This document shows, piece after piece, positions 34,328 to 42,950 of a stretch of 64,000 nt of DNA. The stretch lies in the NCBI GenBank assembly GCA_963723745.1, contig CAVRRZ010000005.1:1054001-1118000 (forward strand), in the 5' to 3' direction. A model generated the notes under the pieces. It worked only from the letters and a program-made list of their open reading frames with translations, ran no database searches and was not told the DNA's origin. Numbering within the stretch: the stretch's first letter is position 1; each line of letters begins with the position of its first letter. The translations under genes and the position numbers were made by a program. The DNA comes from CAVRRZ01 sp963723745 (lineage in GTDB: Bacteria; Actinomycetota; Actinomycetes; Mycobacteriales; Geodermatophilaceae).

Positions 34328-35773
34328 TCACCAGGCCACGGCGATGTACTTGGTCTCCGTGTACTCGAGCATTCCTTCGTGGGCGCCCTCGCGGCCGAGG
34401 CCGCTCTGCTTGACGCCGCCGAAGGGCGCCGCGGGGTCGGACACCAGGCCACGGTTGATCGCGACCATGCCGCTCTCGAGGGCCTCGGCGACCCGGAGCG
34501 CCCGGGCCAGATCACCGCTGTAGACGTACGCGGACAGGCCCAGGTCGGTCGAGTTGGCCGCGGCGACCACCTCGTCCTCGCGGTCGAACGTCTGGACGGC
34601 CGCCACCGGACCGAAGATCTCCTCGCGCACGATCTGCGAATCCGCGGCGACACCGGCGAGCACGGTGGGCCGGTAGAAGGCGCCGGGGCCGTCGGGCGCC
34701 GAGGCGCCGGTGAGCACCCGGGCCCCGTCACGGATCGCGCCGTCGACCAGCTCGGCCACCTTGTCCACCGAGCCCCGGTTCACCAGCGGACCGCACTCGG
34801 TCGCCTCATCGGTGCCCGGGCCCAACTTCAGCCCGGCCATCCGATCGGTGAGCCGCTCCAGCAGGGCGTCGACGATCCCCCGCTGCACGTAGATGCGGTT
34901 GGCCGCCGTGCAGGCCTGGCCGCCGTTGCGCATCTTGGCGATCATCAGACCGTCGACGGCCGAGTCGAGGTCGGCGTCGTCGAAGACCAGGAACGGCGCG
35001 TTGCCGCCGAGCTCCATCGAGCACTTGAGCACCTGGTCGGCCGCCTCGTGCAGCAGCCGCCGACCCACCTCGGTCGAACCGGTGAACGACAACGCGCGCA
35101 CCCGCGGGTCGTGCAGCATCGCCGACACCACCGGGCCCGCCGCACGGGTGGTCACGACGTTGATCACGCCGTCGGGCACGCCGGCCTCGCGGCAGATGTC
35201 GGCGATCGCGTATGCCGTGAGTGGCGTCTCGGTGGCCGGCTTCAGTACGACGGTGCTGCCTGCAGCCAACGCCGGGGCGATCTTGCGGGTCGCCATCGCG
35301 GCCGGGAAGTTCCAGGGGGTCACCAGCACCGCCACCCCGATCGGCTCCTGAAGGGCCAGGATCCGGTTGGTGCCGTTCGGCGACAGGCTCACCTGGCCGA
35401 TGCTCCGCACGGCCTCCTCCGAGTACCAGCGGAAGAACTCGGCCGCGTAGCCGACCTCCCCGCGTGCGTCGCTCATCGTCTTGCCGTTCTCCGTGGCGAC
35501 GAGCACGGCCAGCTCCTCGCTACGCTCGACCATCAGGTCGAAGCAGCGACGCAGCACCTCGGCTCGTTCGCGGGGCGGCCGCTTACGCCAGTGGGTGAAG
35601 GCCTCGGCGGCGGCCTCGACGGCGAGTAGCCCATCCGCCACCGATGCGTTTGCGACGGTGGCGACCGTGGTGCCGGTGGCGGGGTTCAGTACGGCGATGC
35701 GTTCGCCGCTACCGCCGGACGTGCCGCCTCCGATCAGCAGGCCGATCGCGCGTTCGGTCAGAATCGCAGTCAC
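34328..35773 (-). CDS. NAD(P)-dependent aldehyde dehydrogenase (succinate-semialdehyde-type)
   Basis: This 481-residue aldehyde dehydrogenase resembles the GabD-type group. Visible motifs are VTPWNFPAAMATRKIAPALAAG for the cofactor, SFTGSTEVGRRL, the general base in MELGGNAPFLVFDDAD, and the nucleophilic cysteine in NGGQACTAANRIYV. The carboxy-terminal FGGVKQSGLGREGAHEG and EYTETKYIAVAW are also typical. The GTG at 35773 has GAGGAG upstream; an earlier in-frame start has none. Two aldehyde dehydrogenases side by side suggest two successive aldehydes, or a dialdehyde route, in the pathway. Neither substrate can be named from sequence. Confidence 0.93.
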   Translation of the reverse strand: MTAILTERAIGLLIGGGTSGGSGERIAVLNPATGTTVATVANASVADGLLAVEAAAEAFTHWRKRPPRERAEVLRRCFDLMVERSEELAVLVATENGKTMSDARGEVGYAAEFFRWYSEEAVRSIGQVSLSPNGTNRILALQEPIGVAVLVTPWNFPAAMATRKIAPALAAGSTVVLKPATETPLTAYAIADICREAGVPDGVINVVTTRAAGPVVSAMLHDPRVRALSFTGSTEVGRRLLHEAADQVLKCSMELGGNAPFLVFDDADLDSAVDGLMIAKMRNGGQACTAANRIYVQRGIVDALLERLTDRMAGLKLGPGTDEATECGPLVNRGSVDKVAELVDGAIRDGARVLTGASAPDGPGAFYRPTVLAGVAADSQIVREEIFGPVAAVQTFDREDEVVAAANSTDLGLSAYVYSGDLARALRVAEALESGMVAINRGLVSDPAAPFGGVKQSGLGREGAHEGMLEYTETKYIAVAW

Positions 35774-35833
35774 TGTTACTCCTCGGTTTGCTGCCTGCAC
35801 GACCGTGGTCGAGGTCGGCAGAAGGTGGTCGGG

Positions 35834-37075
35834 TCAGGTGCGCAGGAGCCGGCGCTCGCCACGCTGGGCAGCCTCGGCGATGAACTCGAGGGCGTCGACG
35901 TCGAGGACGCGCGGATTGTTCTCGACCAGTCGCTTGGCCTGGAAAGCCTGCTCAGCGACCCATCGCTCGCGGCCGGGGACCATGCCGAGGGCTGCCAGGT
36001 CGGTCGGGACGCCGACGTCGGCGAGCAGATCGGCGACCAGGTCCACGGCGCGGTAGGACAGCTCTTGGTCGTCGACCGCGGAGCCGTCGTCGCCCAGTGC
36101 CCGAGCGATCGCAGCGAACTCGGCCACGCGGGCGGGGCGGTTGAACTCCATGACGTACGGGAGCAGGCAGCCCACTCCCATGCCGTGCGGCGTGTGCGTC
36201 GCGGTGCCGATCGGGTACTGCAGCGCGTGCGCAGCGGCCGTACCGGCGGTGCCCAGCGCCAGACCGCCCGCCAGGGCGGCGATGGTCATGTCGGCGCGGG
36301 CGGCGGGGTCCTCGGTGGTGACCGCGGTACGGAAGCTCCGTCCCAGCGCAGCGATCCCCAGGAGCGCGTAGGCATCGGTCAGTGCGCTCTTGCCGACGAA
36401 CACCCGCTCGGTGGCGAGGGTGTGTGTCACGGGCCGGACGATCGAGGTGAAGGACTCCACCAGGTGGCTCAGGGCGTCGGCCCCCACGCTCGCGGTGAGT
36501 GCCGGCGGCGCGCCGTAGGTGAGCTCGGGGTCGCAGACAGCAATCGCCGGGATGAGGAACGGACTGGAGATGCCGACCTTCATGTCCCGGTCGGGGTCGC
36601 TGAGGACGGCGACCGGCGTGGCTTCCGAACCGGTGCCGGCGGTCGTGGGCACGGCCACCACCGGGATCGTGGGCCCAGGCACGGCGAACTCACCGTAGTA
36701 GTCCTGTGGCTTGCCGCCGTGGGTGAGCAGCAGCGCCGCGACCTTGGCGAAGTCGAGGCAGCTACCCCCGCCGATGCCGATCACCAGGTCGACCTTGTCG
36801 CCCGCACGACCGGCCACGGCGTCGAGCACGGCGCCGACGGGCAGCTCGGCCGGCACCTGGTCGAAGACCCGCACCGTGCGACCAGTGTCCTCGAGGCCCT
36901 TGACGATCCGGCGGAAGTCGTCCTCGGCGCTCATCCGTGCGTCCGTGCAGACGAACAGGGTTCGAGCGCTGTCGGGCAACAGGGCAGGGAGGGCATGCCG
37001 CTGGCCGGCGCCCATCACGATCTGTCCGGGCTGGCGCAGCAGGCCGAGGGCAGGGGCAGCGGGCGTTCCGCTCAT
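35834..37075 (-). CDS. iron-containing alcohol dehydrogenase
   Basis: The 413-residue protein is a group III, metal-dependent alcohol dehydrogenase. The N-terminal nucleotide domain has GIGGGSCLDFAKVAALLL and the NAD-binding threonine segment VPTTAGTGSEATPVAVLSD. The C-terminal helical domain has the metal ligands in the form D at ASVGADALSHLVESF (D and H), HALQYPIGTATHTPHGMGVGCLLP (two H). It presumably oxidises a primary or secondary alcohol released from the substrate, feeding the aldehyde dehydrogenases below it. The ATG shares its A with the TGA of the preceding Ldh gene, so the two are coupled. A longer frame upstream is not supported by family similarity. Confidence 0.92.
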   Translation of the reverse strand: MSGTPAAPALGLLRQPGQIVMGAGQRHALPALLPDSARTLFVCTDARMSAEDDFRRIVKGLEDTGRTVRVFDQVPAELPVGAVLDAVAGRAGDKVDLVIGIGGGSCLDFAKVAALLLTHGGKPQDYYGEFAVPGPTIPVVAVPTTAGTGSEATPVAVLSDPDRDMKVGISSPFLIPAIAVCDPELTYGAPPALTASVGADALSHLVESFTSIVRPVTHTLATERVFVGKSALTDAYALLGIAALGRSFRTAVTTEDPAARADMTIAALAGGLALGTAGTAAAHALQYPIGTATHTPHGMGVGCLLPYVMEFNRPARVAEFAAIARALGDDGSAVDDQELSYRAVDLVADLLADVGVPTDLAALGMVPGRERWVAEQAFQAKRLVENNPRVLDVDALEFIAEAAQRGERRLLRT

Positions 37076-38181
37076 CAGATGTCCTTCTCGTTGTCGGGGG
37101 ACGTGGGGGGATGCATCCCGCAGACCCGGTGCCACAGCTGAGCGCTCAGGGCCACGCCATCGCGCAAGGCTGCGGAGCGGCGGCGCAGCGCGCCGTCGCC
37201 GGGGACACTGACCGGACTGGCTGGGTCGAATGGCTGGCTGGAGCGCAGTGTCTGCAGATAGGCGCCGACCGCACGTCGAGCCGCGTCGGGCACCTCGATG
37301 ACCACGAAGACGTCACCCTTGGTATTGGGTGCCGTGTCGCTGAGCGTTCCGGTGACGTCTCTGCCCAGGGCCGAGGCGGTCAGCGCCCCGGTGAGGGCGC
37401 CGAGCGCGACGGCGAGCCCGTAGCCCTTGGCGCCGCCGAAGGGTGCAAGAGCACCGTCCACCGCAGCCGCAGCGTTGGTGGTCGGGTTACCCGCGGCATC
37501 CACGGCCCAGCCCTCCGGGATCGGCTGCCCCCGCCCGGCGCAGTCGCGGATCTTACCGGCCGACACCCGGCTCGTGGCCATGTCGAACACCAGGGGCTCG
37601 GGGTCGGCCGGCACCCCGATCGCAATGGGGTTGGTACCGACCAGCGCTTCCCGACCACCCCAGGGATGGACGAGCGCCTCGGTGGACGTGGTGGCGACGA
37701 GTACCTGCCCGCGCCGGGCGACGTGGTCGGCGTAGTAGGCGAGCATCCCCAGGTGGTTGTTGCCGCTGAGGACCGCGGTAGCGGAACCGGTCTCGCGGGC
37801 GCGTTCCATCACCCGCTCGAGTGCCGCGAGCGCGATCACGGGACCGAAGCCGTCCCTCCCGTCGGTCACCAGAAGCGCGGCCTTGTCCCACCGGTGCGAC
37901 CCGGTCGCGGACGGGTCGAGCACCCCGTGCTCGATGCGGGCGACGAGCCGCGACAGCCGGAGCAGCCCGTGCGACGCATGCCCCCGCAGCTCGGCCTCAG
38001 TCAGCAGGTCGGCCTGCAGGTGGGCGTGCGCGCTCGGGGCGCCGACGGCCGTCAGCACCTCGGTTATCCGCGCCCGTAGCCGATCGGCCGGCACCCGCAC
38101 CATGTGGTCGTCGCCGGGCGGAAGGTCCTGTGCGGCCGTTCCTTTGTCCGTGTCCGCACCGCTGTGTGCCGTAGACACCAT
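37075..38181 (-). CDS. Ldh-family (malate/lactate/sulfolactate-type) dehydrogenase
   Basis: This 368-residue NAD(P)-dependent dehydrogenase belongs to the Ldh_2 family, whose members oxidise 2-hydroxyacids such as malate, lactate, ureidoglycolate or sulfolactate. Family motifs are in order: DLLTEAELRGHASHGLLRLSRLV near residue 60, NNHLGMLAYYADHVARRGQV with the catalytic His, HPWGGREALVGTNPIAIGVPA, VFDMATSRVSAGKI and FGGAKGYGLAVALGALTGAL. The GAGGAG ribosome site lies just before the ATG at 38181; upstream in-frame sequence is a shadow. It may be the glycolate- or hydroxyacid-oxidising step of the operon, coupled to the alcohol dehydrogenase. Confidence 0.92.
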   Translation of the reverse strand: MVSTAHSGADTDKGTAAQDLPPGDDHMVRVPADRLRARITEVLTAVGAPSAHAHLQADLLTEAELRGHASHGLLRLSRLVARIEHGVLDPSATGSHRWDKAALLVTDGRDGFGPVIALAALERVMERARETGSATAVLSGNNHLGMLAYYADHVARRGQVLVATTSTEALVHPWGGREALVGTNPIAIGVPADPEPLVFDMATSRVSAGKIRDCAGRGQPIPEGWAVDAAGNPTTNAAAAVDGALAPFGGAKGYGLAVALGALTGALTASALGRDVTGTLSDTAPNTKGDVFVVIEVPDAARRAVGAYLQTLRSSQPFDPASPVSVPGDGALRRRSAALRDGVALSAQLWHRVCGMHPPTSPDNEKDI

Positions 38182-38231
38182 GGCTCCTCGTCGTCCGCGC
38201 TCTGATCGGGACTGGTCCGGCGCGCCCGGCG

Positions 38232-39203
38232 CTACTTGACCGCCACCGGATTGCATGGCGCGGAGACCGCGCCCGTGAAGGGCAGGGAGCCGCCGTTGAG
38301 CATGAACTCGTAGACGCCGTCCTCGGCGCAGTCGGCGGCCAGCGCCTCCAAGTCGAAGATCTCGCCCATGAGCAGCCCCATGTGCACGATTGCCACGGCG
38401 TGGACGGGGAACAGCAGCGGGCCGCGGCTGGGCACCGCCTCGACCGCCCAGTTGTCGGTCGCGATACCGGCCACGTTCTTCGCGTGCAGCCAGGGCAGCA
38501 CCTCGACGGTCGGGCCCGGTTCGGGGTGCTTGGCGTACTCGACCCACCCGCTGTCCTGGCGTGCCCGGAGCATGTTGCCGGTCCGGATGAGAAGGATGTC
38601 GCCCTCCCGGACCTCGACCTGCTGCCGGTCCAGGGCGCTCTCTATCTCCTCGGTGGAGATCCGGTGGGTCGGTTCCAGCCAGTCCACGCCGGCCGCGCGG
38701 GGCAGGTCGACCAGCACGCCGCGGGTCACCAGCTTGTCGGCGAGCACCGACGCGCTGTTGACGGGCGTGCCCTGTGAGCCCACCAGGTGGCAGTCGTGGC
38801 CGTTGTACATCTTGTAGTCGTGGAAGAAGTGCGACAGGCCGTCCCACTGGGTGCTCGACGAGATCGCCATAGTGATCATGTCGTCCGCGAAGCCGTATCC
38901 CGGCACGCCGCCCATGCCCTCACCGCCGTGGAGGTCGGCACCGCTCTGCAGCATCGTCAGCTGCGCGTTGAGCCTCGGGCCGTCGAGGGGCGCGGGGCCG
39001 GAGCGACCGAAAGGCACGGCGAGGGAGAACACCTTTCCGGTCCGCACGCAGGCTGCCGCTGCCTTGCGCACGTCGGGAGTGATGAAGTTGAGGGTGCCCA
39101 ACTGGTCGTCCGCACCCCAGCGGCCCCAGTTGTTGACCTGCTCGATGATGGCGTCGAGCTCGGACTGCGTCGTGAGGAGGTCCGGTGAGGCGTCCACGGA
39201 CAT
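38232..39203 (-). CDS. cyclase-family (kynurenine formamidase-like) hydrolase
   Basis: The 323-residue protein belongs to the cyclase family of metal-dependent hydrolases, which includes kynurenine formamidase and isatin hydrolase. It has the metal site TQWDGLSHFFHDYKMYNG near residue 125. Further family segments are RGVLVDLPRAAGVDWLEPTHRIS, EVREGDILLIRTGN and WLHAKNVAGIATDNWAVE. The ATG at 39203 has AGGAG 9 bases before it; an earlier ATG lies 9 codons upstream without one. In this operon it may open a lactone or hydrolyse an ester or amide produced by the FMO. That is consistent with an FMO/hydrolase pair of the Baeyer-Villiger type but not proven. Confidence 0.86.
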   Translation of the reverse strand: MSVDASPDLLTTQSELDAIIEQVNNWGRWGADDQLGTLNFITPDVRKAAAACVRTGKVFSLAVPFGRSGPAPLDGPRLNAQLTMLQSGADLHGGEGMGGVPGYGFADDMITMAISSSTQWDGLSHFFHDYKMYNGHDCHLVGSQGTPVNSASVLADKLVTRGVLVDLPRAAGVDWLEPTHRISTEEIESALDRQQVEVREGDILLIRTGNMLRARQDSGWVEYAKHPEPGPTVEVLPWLHAKNVAGIATDNWAVEAVPSRGPLLFPVHAVAIVHMGLLMGEIFDLEALAADCAEDGVYEFMLNGGSLPFTGAVSAPCNPVAVK

Positions 39204-39307
39204 GTTGATCAGCTCCTGGTTCGGTCGCACGGTGGGGGAAGGACTGAGGATCGAGGTGGCCGCGCCGCTCGTCGCGGAAAGGCGCGGCCACCCAGGACGT
39301 CGGTGGC

Positions 39308-41101
39308 TCAGGCGGGCTCGGCCTTGTCGAGCAGGCCTTCCTCGATCGCCTTGATCTGGAGCGCGAGCATCAGCGAGTAGTGGCGCGCTGCCTGCAGGTT
39401 GCCGGCCATGTACCAGAAGCCCTCGTGGCCGGAGCGACGCCAGACGGTCTTGAGCTCACCCTCGTCGTCGAGGCCCCAGGCATCGCGGCACTGGTCGGCC
39501 CTGTCGCCGATGACCTTGCGAGCGGTCTCCCGCATGTTCCCGTAACCGGTCGCCATCACGATGACGTCGGCGGCAACGAAAGTGCCGTCCGCGAAGACGA
39601 CCCCGTCCTTGGTCAGGTGGGAGACCTCGACGCCCTGCTTGAGGCCGATCTTGCCGTCGGCGATGAGCTGCGAGGCGCCCACATCGATGTAGTAGCCGAA
39701 GTTGCCCCGCAGGTACTTCATGAACAGGCCGCTGCCGTCGTGGCCGAAGTCCAGCTTGAACCCGACCTTGCGCAGGGCGTCGAGCAGCTCGCCGTCGTTC
39801 TCGGCGAGCTGGGCCGTGGCGGGGATGTGCAGCTCGGGCAGCAGCTTGTACGGCACCGAGGCGCTCATGAGGTCGGCGTCCTCGACGTCTGGCCCCCCCT
39901 CCTCGTAGACCCCGGCGTGGAGCGTGAGGAACTGCTCGCTGCTGACCACATACGTCGACGAGCGCTGCACCATGGTGACGCTGGCGACGCCCTGCTCGTA
40001 GAAGTCGTGGCAGATGTCGTGGGCGCTGTTGCCGCCGCCGATCACTACCGCGTTCTTGCCCTTCCAGTCCTGGCCGCCACCGTGGTTGCTGGAGTGCACG
40101 ATCGTGCCGCCGAAGTCCTCCACGCCGGGAAAACTCGGAATGCGCGGCTCGCCGCTCATGCCGGTGGCGAGCACCACGTGGTTGGGGTGCAGGGTGCGCT
40201 CGCTGCCGTCGCCGCGGCGAACGCGCACCGTCCACTGCCGGGCCGAGTCGTCGTAGGTGCACGACAGGATGGTGGTCGCGGTCCAGACGTTCAGCTCCAT
40301 CGCCGAGACGTAGCTCTCGAACCAGTCCGCGAGCTTGTCCTTGGGCGTGAAGATGGGCCAGTTCTCCGGGAATTGGAGGTACGGCAGGTGATCGACCCAC
40401 ACCGGGTCGTGCAGCGCCAGCGAGTAGTAGCGCCGGCGCCAGCTGTCACCGACCCGCACGCTGCGCTCCACCATGAGCGTCTTGACGCCCAGATGCTGGA
40501 GCCGGGCGGCCAGCGACAGGCCGCTCTGCCCGGCACCGACGACGAGCACCTGCGGCTCGTCGTCGACGAACTCGCGCTCGCGTGTGCGGCGGTCGGTCCA
40601 GTTCTCGCGCCCCAGGTGCTGTCCGTGGTCGGTGCCCTTCGGCCGACGGGGACCGGAGAGCTCCTCGTGCCCCTTGAGGGCCTGCATCTGGGTAAGGACC
40701 GTCCAGGCCTTCCACGGGTTCTGCTCGTCGCCGGTCGGTGAGAGCCGCGCGAATCCCACCGCTCGGGCCACCGCAGTGTCGAACTCGAAGAAGACCTGCA
40801 GCTGCTGACCGTCTCCGAAGGGGACCACCTGCGGCTCCTTGCCGGCCACAAGAGAGAACCCGGTCGGGCCGACCTCTGCCAGACGCTCCCCCAGGGCGGC
40901 ACGCATCGCATCGGTGCCATGGAAGGTGCGCAGGTCCCACGTGAACGTCAGCAGGTCCCGCCACCAGCCGTCGGCCAGGAAGAGCGAGTCGAGTGCCGCG
41001 AGGTCGCGCTGCTCCAGCGCGGTACCGAACTCCTGGACCCAGCGGCTTGCCGCCTCACGGGCCTGCGTGGTCGACGTGTCGACCGTGTCCATCACTGTCA
41101 T
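39308..41101 (-). CDS. flavin-containing monooxygenase with N-terminal NTF2-like domain
   Basis: The 597-residue FAD and NADPH-dependent monooxygenase has two Rossmann motifs. The first is VLVVGAGQSGLS near residue 190 for FAD, and the second is AVVIGGGNSAHD near residue 360 for NADPH. About 150 residues precede the flavoprotein, in a SnoaL/NTF2-like fold (WVQEFGTALEQRDLAALDSLFLADGWWRDLL). This fused arrangement is common in actinobacterial FMO-like enzymes. The ATG at 41101 follows GGAGGAA and gives the N-terminus MTVMDTVDTS. It is the first gene of the seven-gene minus-strand operon. The promoter lies in a shared 242-bp divergent region with malate synthase, carrying two operators. It probably starts attack on the substrate. 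Confidence 0.9.
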   Translation of the reverse strand: MTVMDTVDTSTTQAREAASRWVQEFGTALEQRDLAALDSLFLADGWWRDLLTFTWDLRTFHGTDAMRAALGERLAEVGPTGFSLVAGKEPQVVPFGDGQQLQVFFEFDTAVARAVGFARLSPTGDEQNPWKAWTVLTQMQALKGHEELSGPRRPKGTDHGQHLGRENWTDRRTREREFVDDEPQVLVVGAGQSGLSLAARLQHLGVKTLMVERSVRVGDSWRRRYYSLALHDPVWVDHLPYLQFPENWPIFTPKDKLADWFESYVSAMELNVWTATTILSCTYDDSARQWTVRVRRGDGSERTLHPNHVVLATGMSGEPRIPSFPGVEDFGGTIVHSSNHGGGQDWKGKNAVVIGGGNSAHDICHDFYEQGVASVTMVQRSSTYVVSSEQFLTLHAGVYEEGGPDVEDADLMSASVPYKLLPELHIPATAQLAENDGELLDALRKVGFKLDFGHDGSGLFMKYLRGNFGYYIDVGASQLIADGKIGLKQGVEVSHLTKDGVVFADGTFVAADVIVMATGYGNMRETARKVIGDRADQCRDAWGLDDEGELKTVWRRSGHEGFWYMAGNLQAARHYSLMLALQIKAIEEGLLDKAEPA

Positions 41102-41172
41102 GGGTAGTTCCTCCGGGAGGCGCAGACGGGGTGGGCAGATCACGACGCGGCACCCGAGGCGACCGCTAGATG

Positions 41173-41187
41173 TTTCGTTTGACGGAA
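41173..41187. promoter_or_regulatory. IclR-type operator, FMO side of the divergent promoter
   Basis: TTTCGTTTGACGGAA fits TTYCG-N5-CGGAA, one base from the perfect palindrome. A weaker half-site (CATGCGGAA) lies just beyond, near 41200. Confidence 0.6.
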
Positions 41188-41312
41188 TCTAATGTCTGTC
41201 ATGCGGAACCTAATCCTCGCTCACCATACGGTCAAGGGGTGTCGCCCATGCCGCCGCTCGGCTTGACCGCCCACATCACGTTCGGCTACGTTTCCGCCAG
41301 TCAGACAAACTA

Positions 41313-41327
41313 TTTCGTTGTTCGGAA
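41313..41327. promoter_or_regulatory. IclR-type operator, malate synthase side
   Basis: TTTCGTTGTTCGGAA fits TTYCG-N5-CGGAA. It ends 16 bases before the malate synthase ATG, so a bound regulator would also cover the ribosome site. Confidence 0.6.
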
Positions 41328-41343
41328 AATCGGCGGGAGCACC

Positions 41344-42936
41344 ATGACAGTTCGGGTTATCGGACCGATGCATGCGCGGTACGGCGAAGTGCTCAGTGCC
41401 GAGGCCCTCGACCTGCTTGCGACGCTGCACCGGGAGTTCGACGGCCGCCGCCGCGAACTGCTCGCCGATCGGGCGCAGCGGGTCGCAGACCTGGCCGCCG
41501 GCGGCACTCTCGACTTCCTGCCCGAGACCAGGTCCATCCGCGAGGACGCCTCGTGGCGGGTCGCTGCGCCGGCGCCCGGCCTGGACGACCGCCGAGTGGA
41601 GATCACGGGTCCCACTGACCGCAAGATGACGATCAATGCGCTCAACTCCGGCGCCAAGGTCTGGCTGGCCGACCACGAGGACGCCAGCACTCCCCTGTGG
41701 GAGAACGTCATCGGCGGGCAGCTCAACGTGCGCGACGCTATCGACCGGCGCATCGACTTCAGTACCGAAGCGGGCAAGCGTTACGCGCTACGGCCCGACC
41801 CAGAGCTCGCCACCATCGTCCTGCGCCCCCGGGGCTGGCACCTGCCCGAGAAGCACATCCTGGTCGACGACGAGGAGATGTCCGGAGCGCTGGTCGACTT
41901 CGCTCTCTATCTGTCCTCCAGCGGACGGGCGCAGATCGCCCGTGGCCAGGGGCCGTACTTCTACCTCCCCAAGCTCGAGAGTCACGTCGAGGCGCGGCTG
42001 TGGAACAACGTGTTCGTGCGCGCCCAGGAGCTGCTCGGCATCCCGCGCGGCACGATCCGCGCGACGGTGCTGATCGAGACCTACCCCGCCGCGTTCGAGA
42101 TGGACGAGATCCTCTACGAGCTCCGCGAGCACTCCTCAGGGCTCAACGCGGGTCGTTGGGACTACATGTTCAGCGTCATCAAGAGCTTCCGGACGCGCGG
42201 GAAGGAGTTCCTGCTCCCTGACCGCAACTCCGTCACGATGACGGTGCCGTTCATGAGCGCCTACACCGAGCTGCTCGTGCGTACCTGCCACAAGCGGGGG
42301 GCCCACGCTATCGGCGGCATGGCTGCGTTCATCCCGAGCAAGGACCCTGTCACCAACGAGCTGGCGTTCGCCAAAGTGCGCGAGGACAAGGCCCGCGAGG
42401 CAGGAAACGGCTTCGACGGCTCGTGGGTGGCGCACCCGGGGATGGTCGCCCTGTGCCGCGAGGTCTTCGACGGCGTGCTCGGCGAGGCACCCCACCAGCT
42501 CGGCAAGCTGCGCGAAGACGTGGCCGTGACGGCCGATCAGCTGCTTGACGTCGGCTCTACGCCTGGTGACGTCACCGAGGCAGGGTTGCGCAACAACGTC
42601 AGCGTCGGCATCCAGTATCTCGAGTCGTGGCTGCGCGGCTCAGGCGCGGTAGGTATCAACAGCCTGATGGAGGACGCCGCCACGGCGGAGATCTCTCGCA
42701 GCCAGGTCTGGCAGTGGCTCCACAACGACGTGTACCTGGCCGGAGGTGAGCAAGTCACCCGCGAACTTGTCGAGCGAGTCATCGACGAGGAGATGTGCAA
42801 CATCCGCCGGCGCCTCGGCGACGAGGCGTTCCTAGCCGGCCGCTGGGACGAGGCGGTCGCCACCTTCACCGAGATGGCGCTCGGCGCGGACTTCGCCGAT
42901 TTCCTCACCCTGCCGGCGTACGCCCGCATGCCCTGA
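41344..42936 (+). CDS. aceB: malate synthase A
   Basis: Malate synthase condenses glyoxylate with acetyl-CoA to malate and is the exit of the glyoxylate route into central metabolism. The 530-residue protein is full-length type A. It has the Mg and acetyl-CoA site region in LNSGAKVWLADHEDASTPLWENVIGGQ, the core ATVLIETYPAAFEMDEILYELREHSSGLNAGRWDYMFS, and AHAIGGMAAFIPSKD further on. The C-terminal catalytic Asp region is NSLMEDAATAEISRSQVWQWLHND. The ATG at 41344 has GGGAG upstream; the open frame before it is non-coding. It is the first gene of the plus-strand glycolate block, followed directly by glcDEF, and has an operator just before it. Confidence 0.96.
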   Translation: MTVRVIGPMHARYGEVLSAEALDLLATLHREFDGRRRELLADRAQRVADLAAGGTLDFLPETRSIREDASWRVAAPAPGLDDRRVEITGPTDRKMTINALNSGAKVWLADHEDASTPLWENVIGGQLNVRDAIDRRIDFSTEAGKRYALRPDPELATIVLRPRGWHLPEKHILVDDEEMSGALVDFALYLSSSGRAQIARGQGPYFYLPKLESHVEARLWNNVFVRAQELLGIPRGTIRATVLIETYPAAFEMDEILYELREHSSGLNAGRWDYMFSVIKSFRTRGKEFLLPDRNSVTMTVPFMSAYTELLVRTCHKRGAHAIGGMAAFIPSKDPVTNELAFAKVREDKAREAGNGFDGSWVAHPGMVALCREVFDGVLGEAPHQLGKLREDVAVTADQLLDVGSTPGDVTEAGLRNNVSVGIQYLESWLRGSGAVGINSLMEDAATAEISRSQVWQWLHNDVYLAGGEQVTRELVERVIDEEMCNIRRRLGDEAFLAGRWDEAVATFTEMALGADFADFLTLPAYARMP

Positions 42937-42950
42937 GCGACGGGATCACC